From JBDHUW01 sp039809345 (lineage in GTDB: Bacteria > Patescibacteriota > Gracilibacteria > Absconditabacterales > Absconditicoccaceae): a DNA stretch of 27,145 bases. The notes beneath the pieces are model-generated. The model saw only the letters and a list, made by a program, of their open reading frames with translations, was not told where the DNA came from and ran no database searches. The stretch lies in contig JBDHUW010000013.1 of the NCBI GenBank assembly GCA_039809345.1, positions 1-27,145 on the forward strand, in the 5' to 3' direction. Each line of letters opens with the position of its first letter. Positions within the stretch are counted from its first letter, which is position 1. Shown piece by piece: positions 1 to 9,208 of the stretch. A program made the position numbers and the translations under genes.

Positions 1-67
1 TTTTTTTAAACACTGATTTCATAGTTCTCACCATAGTATTTTGCTATATAAATGCAAGTTTCCTTAG

Positions 68-946
68 GGAGACCCTTCTTGAATTATTAAAAAGGATATT
101 TCTGAGATAGTTGACTACACTTGATATAGGTTTTATCATTATTTTAAAGAATTAAATACTAAGGATAGCGATTTTCATTTTTCAATTTATTCAAGAATTG
201 ATCAAGATAAAACAAATCAAGAAATGATTTGATTGCCGATTATCAAACCCAAGTGATATTATACTAATGTTAATAATGCTATATGATATTTTGATTATGC
301 AAATATATGAGCGGTTGAAACATACCCTACGTGTGAATTAATTATTGATAAGAAATACAAAATATCTCGAGGCAGTTTAACAATGCTATGGAGTCAAGAA
401 ACCAAAAAGAAACATGGGATAGATTTTGTATATACCGATTATAAATGGTTAAATAAGCGAGATAGATTTACCTCTTTATGAGTCAATAAGGAAGAAAACA
501 TACCTGAATTACTATTTCTTTTTTGAATGTTTAACTCATTTTTATGTCAAAGACAATTTATTGAAGATTTTGGAACAAATGTAAATAAAACTAATTTATC
601 ACTCCTGAAATTTCCTAAAATCGACTCACCTATCAAAGAAAAACTCAAAGCACAACTCATTGAAAATAGTGAGAAAATTATAAACTTATGTAAAAATTGA
701 GCATCTACTATTACTACTCGAAAAGATATTTGTGAAACCGCGATTGATACTGATAGCATGCAAGAAATCATTGTATGAATTAAACCTGAATATGCATGAA
801 AAAACATCATCATTCCTCAAGACATCATACCAAGCGACACACTTCCAACAGATATTATTGAACTCATCTGATCAACAAATGCCGGACTCAAACAACTAGA
901 AGATGAAAGAGATAGTATTGTAGAAAAGCTATATGAATTGAAATAA
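68..946 (+). CDS. 3' part of a probable restriction-modification DNA methylase / specificity protein (5' end broken)
   Basis: With TGA as Gly an open frame runs from just after a TAG at 65-67 to TAA at 944-946. It has no credible start codon: the first ATG is at 224. The C-terminal half looks like the target-recognition end of Eco57I/TaqI-like N6-adenine methylases: a stretch around 503-600 reading LLFLFGMFNSFL..., then FGTNVNKTNLSLLKFPKI, a helical segment, and a final SIVEKLYELK that resembles the family's usual 'lVykLYgL' ending. The catalytic N-terminal half (SAM motif, NPPY) is not in the window. Frame 3 is open from 3 to 107 and overlaps this frame, so a frameshift near 70-107 is possible. 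It lies beside a frameshifted BRO gene, which suggests a decaying accessory patch. The family call is by eye and moderate; a type I specificity-like protein is the alternative. Confidence 0.45.
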
Positions 947-1081
947 TAAAATATCTTTCTCTTGATTTTCACACTTATATTGGTACAATCATACCATATA
1001 TCTTACTCATATAATACAAGTCGATAAAAGGAATAATAATTAGATTTTTGAGCGACCTTTTATCTTCTTCCCCTATCTCAC

Positions 1082-1916
1082 ATGCATGAAATAACTCTCT
1101 TCAACAATGCAAAAATCCGTCGTCATCGAAGTGAAGACGACCAAAAATGGTATTTTTCAGTAGTAGATGTCGTTTGAGTAGCCAGCGATAGTATTGATGG
1201 TAGAAAATACCGAAATAAGCTTAAACAAAGGTTACAAGCTGAGTGAAATGAATCGGTGACAAATTGTCACCAGTTGAAAATGATAGCTGAAGACGGCAAA
1301 ATGAGAATTACTGACGTCGCTGATACTGAAACTATGCTCCGTATAATTCAGTCAGTTCCAAGTCCAAATGCTGAACCAATTGCGACTTGCTAAAGTGTGA
1401 TATGAAAGAGTACAGGAAATAAACGCTCCTGAACAATGATTCCATAGACTCATCTGATATTATGGTGCACAGTGATATGATGCATGACGAATTAACCAAA
1501 GACTCAAAAGCATTGAAATACGCAAAGAGCTTACAGATGAACGACAAAGAGTTGGGATTCAACCATGAGAAGATTATGCAATATTAACAAATGAAATTAC
1601 TAAAGCGTGGTCTGGTATGAATGTAGCAGAATACAAAAAATATAAAAGCTTACATACTGAAGACTTGAGAGACAATATGTCTAATCTTGAACTAGTAATC
1701 AATATGCTTGCAGAAGCTACTACTTCAGAAATTTCAAAGGTAAAAGACCCTACATCTTTTGACGAAAGCAAAGATATCGCAAAAAAGTGATGAGAAGTTG
1801 CATTCAACACAAGAAAGAATATAGAAATAGTGACTTGAAAACCTATTGTAACCAAGAAAAGTGCTCTATCGCATTCATCAGAAAAAGTAACAGACAGGAA
1901 AGCAAAGAATATCTAA
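1082..1916 (+). pseudogene. BRO-family (Bro-N / phage antirepressor-like) protein, frameshifted
   Basis: The first part (1082-1390) begins MHEITLFNNAKIRRH and contains the Bro-N core: KWYFSVVDVVGVASDS, YRNKLKQRLQAEGNE, TNCHQLKM, DGKMRITDVADTETMLRIIQSVPSPNAEP. It then meets TAA at 1391-1393. The rest continues in the next frame from about 1380: LRLAKVGYERVQE, GRINQRLKSIEIRKELTDE, ITKAWSGMNVAEYK, LRDNMSNLELVINMLAEATT, and ends with TAA at 1914-1916. From memory the family normally reads AEPFKLWLAKVGYER at the junction, so about five bases appear to be missing near 1379. Bro-N domains bind DNA and are typical of phage and mobile-element regulators. TGA encodes several conserved glycines in both halves. 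The domains look intact, so the break is either recent or a sequencing error. Confidence 0.85.
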
Positions 1917-1950
1917 TTACAAAAAAGATTTATGATTTTATCACTCTTCC

Positions 1951-2589
1951 ATGCACACGACCACAGCCACTCGCATCCTCTGCTTCTGAGACTCACTTAC
2001 ACGAGGGCGTATCCCGGCAGGCAAGAGATTTACCAACAACGAGAGACGGACATGAGTGATGCAAGCATCATTGTGAAGCAGTTTTGAGGTGATTGAGGAA
2101 TGAATGAGATGAAGATATACAAATTATGAAAACAAAAAATCTCGTGGGAGAAATGGATTAACATACTTTTATCCTTGCCTTTTGTCACAGTTCCCAATCG
2201 ACATACTCATCATATTCTTGTGAACAAACAATATGCAAACCGAATGTAACCATTCTGCTGAGCAAATTACTGCCTCTTTCGGTCTTTACAAAGCTGAGTT
2301 AGAAGTTGCATGCAAAGAATTTGAAATGTCTCTCCCCAAAGTAATTCTAGTCTCTCCTCCATACATAGATAGCACTTTGCTACGTGCAAATTCAATATTC
2401 AACCCAGAATCTGAAGACACATCAAAAATTCTCAACGAACATTATGAAGCATTTGCAAAAGAGAATAATCGACACTTTTTTGATGCTGCAGAAATAGTAT
2501 GATATTGAGTGATAGATTGAGTTCACTTAGACAAAGAACAAAATAAAGAGCTTGGGAAAGCTATGGCAGAGTTTATAAAGGATTTATAA
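1951..2589 (+). CDS. SGNH/GDSL-family hydrolase (arylesterase-like)
   Basis: The 212-aa protein starts MHTTTATRILCFGDSLTRGRIP. The GDS(L) nucleophile block is at residues 13-16, and its first Gly is a TGA codon. Block II follows around EVIEEGMRGRYT, block III is FLGTNN (usually GxND), and the C-terminal DGVH carries the Asp-x-x-His catalytic pair. The layout and length match single-domain SGNH hydrolases such as the arylesterase/lysophospholipase group, which cleave ester or acetyl groups by a Ser-His-Asp mechanism. No signal peptide is visible, so it is probably cytoplasmic. The start was chosen because it sits the usual short distance before GDSL. It begins 34 bp after the BRO pseudogene and is followed by two other small plus-strand genes. 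The substrate cannot be told from sequence. Confidence 0.85.
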
Positions 2590-2651
2590 CACATATTTTG
2601 CTCAACTATTTTCATCTTGAACTCCACCAAAGATACAATACAATCACTTCA

Positions 2652-2882
2652 ATGCACCACGCTCAACCAAACAATCCCCTACACAATACCACGCTCCAAG
2701 CCATATTGGAGTATCTTGTAGATGAGTTATGATGGGAAAAAATGGGTGGCTATATTCGCATAAACTGCTTCCTGCATGATCCTAGTATCAAATCTAGTTT
2801 AACCTTCCTGAGAAAGAATCCAGATTTTCGCAGTGAGGTTGAGCGCTTGTATTTGTGGGCAAAGAATCGCAAGAAGATATAG
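2652..2882 (+). CDS. VF530-family (DUF2132) small DNA-binding-like protein
   Basis: The 76-aa protein contains the family's recognisable run: NNPLHNTTLQAILEYLVDELGWEKMG, then IRINCFLHDPSIKSSLTFLRKNPDFRSEVERLYLW. VF530 proteins are short, conserved and of uncertain role; the fold is described as DNA-binding-like. Two TGA codons are read as Gly, one of them in the conserved LGW position. It ends with TAG. It lies 62 bp downstream of the SGNH hydrolase and 41 bp upstream of the dehydrogenase, so the three are probably cotranscribed, without obvious metabolic connection. It is too short to be found when TGA is taken as a stop. Confidence 0.85.
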
Positions 2883-2923
2883 AAAGAGAGAGTCAAACTT
2901 TACCACATACACAGCCACACATT

Positions 2924-3610
2924 ATGCCTACTCTTTGCATCACATGATGATCTCGTGGATTATGAAAAGCAATTGTTGAAATGTTTGCTCAGCACGATCG
3001 AGATATTATCATCCTAGCAAGAAATGAAGAAGCTATGAAGGAAATACAAAATATACTATGAGCCGACAAGGTTTCATACTATGTTTGTGATATTCGTGAC
3101 AAAGCACGTCTCACAGAAGTTTTTGAAAAAATAAATCATATAGATTGCCTTATCAACAATAGTGGCATATGATATTGGGGCAATACATTTGAAGAATCAC
3201 TAAACCATATAGAAGACACCATACAAACTAATCTCATAGGCGCTATGCGATGTACGAGACTTGCACTACCCAAAATGATGGCGAGAAAGTCATGAGTAAT
3301 AATCCAGATTTGATCTACACAATCGGTAAGACACAGAGTTGGAGCAAGCGCATATGCTGCTAGCAAAGCATGACTCAAAATGTATACTGAAGCGTTGAGA
3401 GAAGAAATGCAACCATATGGAATTAGTGTTTTGGGTATCTATCCATGAGCAATCGAAACTCCAATGCGAGACCAAGAAGAAATGACAAATCGCAAAGGCA
3501 CTATGATGAAACCAGAGAGCGTAGCAAAGATTATTTTTGATGCATACCAAAGTAGCCAAACAGGCGCTACTCAAGAGGATGTGTTTATCAGACCTAGTGT
3601 GGGATTATAG
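2924..3610 (+). CDS. Short-chain dehydrogenase/reductase (SDR) family protein
   Basis: The 228-aa classical SDR has a Rossmann cofactor motif TGGSRGLGKA at residues 8-16, with two of its glycines encoded by TGA. It also has NNSG at 78-81, the catalytic Ser near 131, and the YAASK motif with Tyr144 and Lys148. The PGAIETPM stretch after the active site is also typical (YPGAIETPM). Length is at the lower end for the family but complete. Such enzymes use NAD(P)(H) to oxidise or reduce alcohols and carbonyls, and the substrate cannot be predicted. It ends in TAG 11 bp before the convergent stop of the 640-aa gene; there is no hairpin between them. Confidence 0.9.
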
Positions 3611-3621
3611 AGGCGGAGAGA

Positions 3622-5544
3622 TTATGTATAGCTTTCTTCATCACTATCGTCGTCATCTCCTCGATTTTCATTTTCGTCTAAATAGTTGAAATATACCAAA
3701 TTCCAATACTCACCGAACATCTGTCTTAGTTCAAGTTGATCCTCTTCACATGCGAAAGCAATTATAAAATCAGAAAATAGATTAAATTCTGAAATTGGAC
3801 CGCCATCCCCCCATTCGGAGATTGATTCAACCTGCTCAGCATACGCCAAAATATTCTCTATGCGATGTTGCAAAATCATTATGGTGTATTCAAACATCTG
3901 TCTCTTCAGTTCACCTGTAAATTCAAAATCCTCATATCTTATCTCTAAAGACGCATCAATATCATCAATCTTCGCAGCAAGAATGTCAAATATATGTGAG
4001 TTTTCGCTAATTCTCTCATGAGCACCATGAATACTATCTGCATTAAATGCATATAAAATCAGTGCAACATACTTTTTTACAGCACTCATATTCTCTCTGC
4101 TCACTCACTCGATAATCTTCAATAGTTGAGCATCATTGTAATATTGCATACGGTCACTTGTTAATGCAAACACATCTTTGATAGATGAGAATCCTGGATC
4201 CTGATATATTGCCTCTTCTAAAATAATCTCACGCTTCTCCTCCTCAGGCAGTTTACTAGTTTCCAGCATCCATTCGGTATAATAACGAAAATCACTATTT
4301 TTTTCATCATCGACCTCATTCTCTATATCTTCTTGATCAACACCTTGATCTGAATGAGTATAGTACTCTTGAGCCATGTTCCATGCATCATACTCTGACT
4401 GCATCAAAGCATCAATCGTTTCATAGTCCATTTGCTTGTCGGATTTCATCAACTCTACGCATCACTGTAAAAGTTGCCTCCATAACTTTAAGAAATCTGA
4501 CTTTACTTCTTTTTTCGGTTCATTTATAGCATCTTCTGCAAAAAAATTGATCAAGGCTGTCAAAGAAAGAGCGTGAAGATACATCCTATAGTTATCCTTA
4601 TTAATTTCATTGAACCATGTTCACATTCTGTCAGCATTATAATCGATAACCTGACCAGCTTCTGGCATTTGATAATCAGATGAGTTTGCTATGTTTTCTA
4701 CAATTGAATTGATGCTAGCATATTTATACATCATCATGCGGTTGAAGACATATTCACTATCGGTGTAATATGATATCACAGTAGCAATTATAAGTACATA
4801 CCAATCAGATCTATTTTGCTTTACAAGCTCACTATACAAGACCTCTGTTAATTTATGAATACTTTTTATATTATGCTGAGGGTTGTTTTTCAATAGATCA
4901 GCAATATATGACATAAGATCAACGGATCACAGTTCTTTTTGTAAATTGGCATATATTTTATCCTGAGTATAATCAAGGGGAATGACAATCTGATCAGGAT
5001 CAACCATTTCTTCTGGTGGGATATTGTTGTACAATGCTACTCATGGTGAAACATAATACTGACCAGGAGCTCTATTATCCCAGTTTTCAAGTTCAGTAAG
5101 AGCTCTTCAGTCCATTTCAACACCATGGTTTACAACATAATAATCCCAAAGATTTCTAAACATAGGATACTTAGCAATATTATTTTTTATTTGATTATTT
5201 ATGTCAATCATAGTTTGAGTAGAAATATTTTCCTGAAACTCATGGGATAAATCACTGCTTTCATATTTAGATACTATTGTATCATACCCTATATGAACAA
5301 CAAACAAAGAATAAATCTCGCGTATAAACAACTCCAATCTCGCATTTAAATTATCTGACCTAATAGTGCTTTCAAGAAAGTCTCTTGCCATGAAAGCAAA
5401 AATCACAGCTTCCTGTACATCTCAAGTAACCTTCTCCCAGACCGGAAAATAATCACCTATGCTACCCTTTGGGAGCAAACCTTTATCCGTTATTGCTATG
5501 GGGTCAATTAATGTTATAATTTCTTTTCTACTTTCTGAGGCCAT
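3622..5544 (-). CDS. Large orphan protein of unknown function, 640 aa
   Basis: I do not recognise this protein. It starts MASESRKEIITLIDP and is open for 641 codons, with several in-frame TGA codons that a standard-code reading turns into four separate ORFs. It appears to be mostly alpha-helical, rich in Tyr, Asp, Glu and Asn, with no signal peptide or clear membrane segment. The C-terminus is strikingly acidic (DENENRGDDDDSDEE). There is one PGQYYVSPG stretch near the middle and no catalytic motif that I can identify. It is monocistronic on the minus strand, between two plus-strand groups, and has a strong sigma70-like promoter just upstream (TTGACA-16-TATAGT). A lineage-specific scaffold or surface-associated protein is conceivable, but that is guesswork. 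Confidence 0.8.
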
Positions 5545-5576
5545 GGTTAATAAGAGTTATCAAATCGATAAAAGGA

Positions 5577-5604
5577 ACTATATACAAACAGTGTCGGATG
5601 TCAA
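5577..5604 (-). promoter_or_regulatory. Sigma70-type promoter of the 640-aa gene
   Basis: On the minus strand TTGACA (5599-5604) is followed after 16 bp by TATAGT (5577-5582). The predicted transcription start is near 5570, giving a leader of about 25 nt before the ATG at 5544. It is a near-consensus match on both hexamers. Confidence 0.65.
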
Positions 5605-5677
5605 TACACAAGGAAATCTTTTTGTTTGAATTACAAAGTCTAATTCACATAAATGTTATATTAATCTGAAAGCTATC

Positions 5678-6358
5678 ATGCACCTTCACCCCCACACATT
5701 CGCTTTTCTCACCGCAATCAATGAGTACAACACGAGGCAATTTTTTGCTACTGCCAAGCCACTCTATGAAGATATTTATCAAAACATGAAGGATATATGC
5801 GCGGCGACTATCACATCTATAGCTGCTTTTGACCCTGCTGTTGAGTGATTGACTCCGAAAGATTGTATGTTTCGTATCTATCGTGATGCAAGAAGACTGA
5901 AAGAATGAGACCAGATATACAAAAATAACTTTGGATTCGTGATCTGACCATGATGAAAAAAAAGTGATATGCCGGCATATTATTTTCACCTAGAACCAAA
6001 TGGGAAATCATTTTTTGGTGGTGGTGTTTATATGCCTCAGCCTCAGCACTTGCGCAACCTCAGAGCATATCTAGAAAAACATGGAGATCAGTACAAAAAA
6101 ATCATCCAAAAGCCTTGATTCAAAAAGACTTTCGGAGCTATCCAATGACAGTCTCTATCAAGGCCCCCAATGTGATTCAAACACTACACACCATATCTTG
6201 AGTTTATTCAGCGCAAACAGCACCTTGTGTTTGCATCGCTTGATGAAAAAGAGTTGCTGGAGAGTGATATAGTGGCTCTTTTTACCAAGTATGCAAAAGC
6301 ATCATATGAGTGGATGCATTTTTTGAGAACAGGGAGCATCACACCAAAAACGCCATAA
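5678..6358 (+). CDS. DUF2461 / TIGR02453 family protein
   Basis: The 226-aa protein has an N-terminal FAFLTAINEYNTRQFFATAKPLY, which corresponds to the family's 'fL..l..nN.reWF...k..Y'. The hallmark MFRIYRDARRLKEGDQIYKNNFGF follows, then AYYFHLEPNGKSFFGGGVYMPQP and LRAYLEKHGDQYKKII. All agree with DUF2461, a widespread family of unknown biochemical function. Eight TGA codons are read as Gly, including three in the IGPGGKKSD segment. It is full length for the family. It is divergent from the 640-aa gene (133 bp between starts) and lies 74 bp upstream of the ABC-F gene. Confidence 0.88.
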
Positions 6359-6432
6359 TACTTCATCTTTATATTTGAGTGCTTTTTCATATACTTTCAC
6401 CCACGCTTACTTGATAACCCTATAGTCTTATT

Positions 6433-7911
6433 ATGTCTTGATCACAAAATCCAGTAATTCTTCGTTTCGATGAAGTAACATTTGCATACAACGATGGCAA
6501 AAAAGTTATCCTCGATGAGGCTGATTTTTCTATTCGTCAAAACACTAAAATCACTATCATGGGGCAAAATGGCGCATGAAAGTCGACTATTTTCAAAATG
6601 ATTACATGAGAAGCTCAGCCACAAAAGGGTAAAATCAATATTGTCCCTGGCAATAGTATCGCAATTCAAAAACAAGTGATCCCTAGAGACATGATGAATC
6701 TTACTCTCAGAGAGTATTTGGCAACTGCATTTTCTGAAAAAGATTATCAGCTCGATAGAAAGATAGAGTGAGTGTTGAAGGATGTAAATTTATCAGTACC
6801 GAGCTACGACAAACAGCTCAAAGACTTCTCAGGGGGACAACAGGCTAGATTACTCTTGGCGCATGCACTTATACAAAAGCCAGATATTCTTCTTCTAGAT
6901 GAACCTACAAACAACTTAGACAAAGCATGAATATGAGATCTTATATGATTTCTCCTCACATACGACAAAACCGTAGTGGTAATTAGCCATGATGCAGACT
7001 TTTTGAATATGTTTACTGATTGAGTACTATACGTAAACGTAGGAACAAAAAAGGTAGAGCAATACTGGGGAGATTACTATGATGCATTGGAGCAAATTGC
7101 AAAAGAAATAGAAAAAGCGAAATCACAAAATGCGCGTATGGAAAAACAAATTGCAGATGCCAAAGAAAAAATCAACTTTTTCTCAAACAAGGGTTGAAAG
7201 ATGCGTAAACTAGCAAGTAAGATGAGAGACGAAGTAGAAGACTCAGAAGAGAATAAAGTAGAAGTCAGGAAAGATGACAAAACAATCGCTAAATTCACAA
7301 TCCCTTTCGAAAATCTTGTAGGACCAATTGTAACTGTAAACAATGTAGAGTTGATGAATAGATCTCATGATAGAGAATCATTCCACCTCCAACAACCAAT
7401 CGTCGCAAAAAAGTGAGACAGATATATCCTTGAATGACCAAATGGTATCTGAAAATCGACGCTTCTCAAGAGACTTATCTCATCTCACGATGGTGATGCA
7501 ATTATCCATCCATGAGTAAGGGTGTGATATTATAGCCAAGATTTCAACGCACTCGATATGAATATGATCGTGCGGGACGCACTACAAGAAGTGACCAATG
7601 AAATCACAGACCAAGAAACATACAAGGTAGCAGCTATGTTTCTCCTCACCTGAGACCTTCTCAAAAACCCTATCTATCTCCTATCAGAAGGACAAAAATG
7701 ACTCCTCTGCTATGCAAGATTCGTAATTCAAAAGCCGCATCTCCTCATACTCGACGAACCAACCAACCACATCAACTTCCGTCATCTCCCAGTGATTGCT
7801 GATGCACTAAGTGAGTATGAATGAGCCATGATTATGGTAAGCCACGATCAACAATTTGTAGAAAAGATGAAGGATTTGCAAGTAGTCGATCTAGGAAGAT
7901 TATTGAAATAA
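6433..7911 (+). CDS. ABC-F family ATPase (translation factor / ribosome-associated)
   Basis: The 492-aa protein has two ABC nucleotide-binding domains and no membrane segment, as in ABC-F proteins that act in the ribosomal E site. NBD1 has Walker A GQNGAGKST (44-52), signature FSGGQQARLLLAHAL and Walker B DILLLDEPTNNLD. A charged coiled linker of EKAKSQNARMEKQIADAKEK type follows. NBD2 has Walker A GPNGIGKST, signature LSEGQKGLLCYAR and Walker B HLLILDEPTNHIN. The second site is non-canonical: SEGQ for SGGQ, and Asn in place of the D-loop Asp. Conserved Walker A glycines in both domains are TGA codons. It could be an EttA/Uup-like housekeeping factor or a resistance-type ABC-F; sequence alone does not decide. 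Confidence 0.92.
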
Positions 7912-7945
7912 TAATACGATATTTACACATTACTCACCAACAACT

Positions 7946-8458
7946 ATGTCACACCACGCTACTATTCACACGTCAAAATGACCAATCCGTCTTGTTCTTC
8001 ACGCCGACAAAGTTCCACATACGGTATGAAACTTTGTTACATTAGCTCGCAACGGGTACTACGATAATCTGCAATTCCACCGCGTGATTGAGGATTTTAT
8101 GATTCAATGATGATGCCCATTCTGAACAGGCACAGGAGGACCGTGATATCATTTCGGTGATGAATTTCACCCTGAGCTCAGGCACGTAGGACCATGAGTG
8201 CTCTCTATGGCAAACTCATGACCAAACACGAATGGGAGTCAATTTTTCATTACGCACGTGGAAACTCCTTGGTTAGATGGGAAGCATTCAGTATTTGGGA
8301 AAGTGGTTGACGAAAGCGATCTAGAGATTGTAAATATCATACAACAATGAGACACCATCACATCAATCGAAATTATTGATATCCCCGCACTTTCAGATAG
8401 CGCACAAAATTTTGCAAATGAGATAGAGAAGTTTTTAATATCGCGCAATAGTAAATAA
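7946..8458 (+). CDS. Peptidyl-prolyl cis-trans isomerase, cyclophilin type
   Basis: The 170-aa cyclophilin opens MSHHATIHTSKGPIRLVLHADKVPHTVGNFVTLA. It has FHRVIEDFMIQGGCPFGTG with the catalytic Arg of FHRV, the SMANSGPNTNGSQFFIT core, and WLDGKHSVFGKVV. It has no signal peptide, so it probably acts in the cytoplasm to speed proline isomerisation in protein folding. TGA encodes many conserved glycines, among them both in the IQGGC motif. It starts 34 bp after the ABC-F stop, and its stop lies one base before the start of the next gene, so the three form a likely transcription unit. Confidence 0.95.
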
Positions 8459-8459
8459 T

Positions 8460-9134
8460 ATGGCACCTAGTGAATATTTTTACTGAAAAGTAGCTTCTGT
8501 GAATGCCTACGATGAAAAAAGATCTGAAGTTGAAATCGTCCTTGAATGAACACAGGAATCAATATACCTTTTATTTAATCATGGATTAATCAATCCTGAT
8601 GATGAGGTTGAATTGATAGCAGATGAAAACAGTATTTACAAGTGGAACAACATCACAAAGAAATACTGATGAATATGCGAAGACAACGATACTCAATTCC
8701 CTACTCGAGAAATAGGAGATGTATTTAGAAGTCAAGACTATTTCTACAGAGAAAATGCTCTTAAAATAATACATAGCGAAAAACTAATAGACATATACAA
8801 TAAATACCAATATATCATTCACCATACAGTAGGGGAAGCAATAGTAAAAGACCCATATGCACTACAACAAAGCTTCTACATGAGAGACTATGTAGAGGAA
8901 AACATGAACAATATTCGCCTAATAATATTCAACTACCATCTACTCCAAGCACAAAACGATCTCATTTTATTTCACAAAACAGAGAAAGTAATTGACAACG
9001 ACTCATATGAGCAAATCAAGAAAAAACATTATGACTCATATGAAAAATCAGCATGTAAAATTCTAGCTCCCTACTACTCATTTGAAGAGTTTTCTGAATA
9101 TGTTGATCATATGCGTACACAGATAAAGCAATAG
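8460..9134 (+). CDS. Orphan protein of unknown function, 224 aa
   Basis: I do not recognise this protein. It begins MAPSEYFYGKVASVNAYDEKRSEVEIVL; the first about 60 residues look like a small beta-rich module. The rest is helical, Tyr- and Asp-rich and ends DHMRTQIKQ. It has no signal peptide and no cysteine-rich or catalytic motif. Four TGA codons are read as Gly. The ATG is a single base after the cyclophilin TAA, which supports both the start and cotranscription. The N-terminal segment is loosely reminiscent of the start of the 414-aa protein encoded at 20416-21660 (aromatic-x-G-x-[VI]-x-S-V, then a hydrophobic strand). I would treat that only as a hint of paralogy. Confidence 0.8.
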
Positions 9135-9208
9135 ATCCATATATGAACATCATCCAAATCTCACAACTTTTTTCTTGCTTATAGAGACGTTTTCAATACA
9201 CCATTGGT

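Noticed and set aside
1932..1950. ATG at 1932 as the start of the SGNH hydrolase
   Set aside because: It is not in the frame of the GDSL motif; ATG 1951 is.
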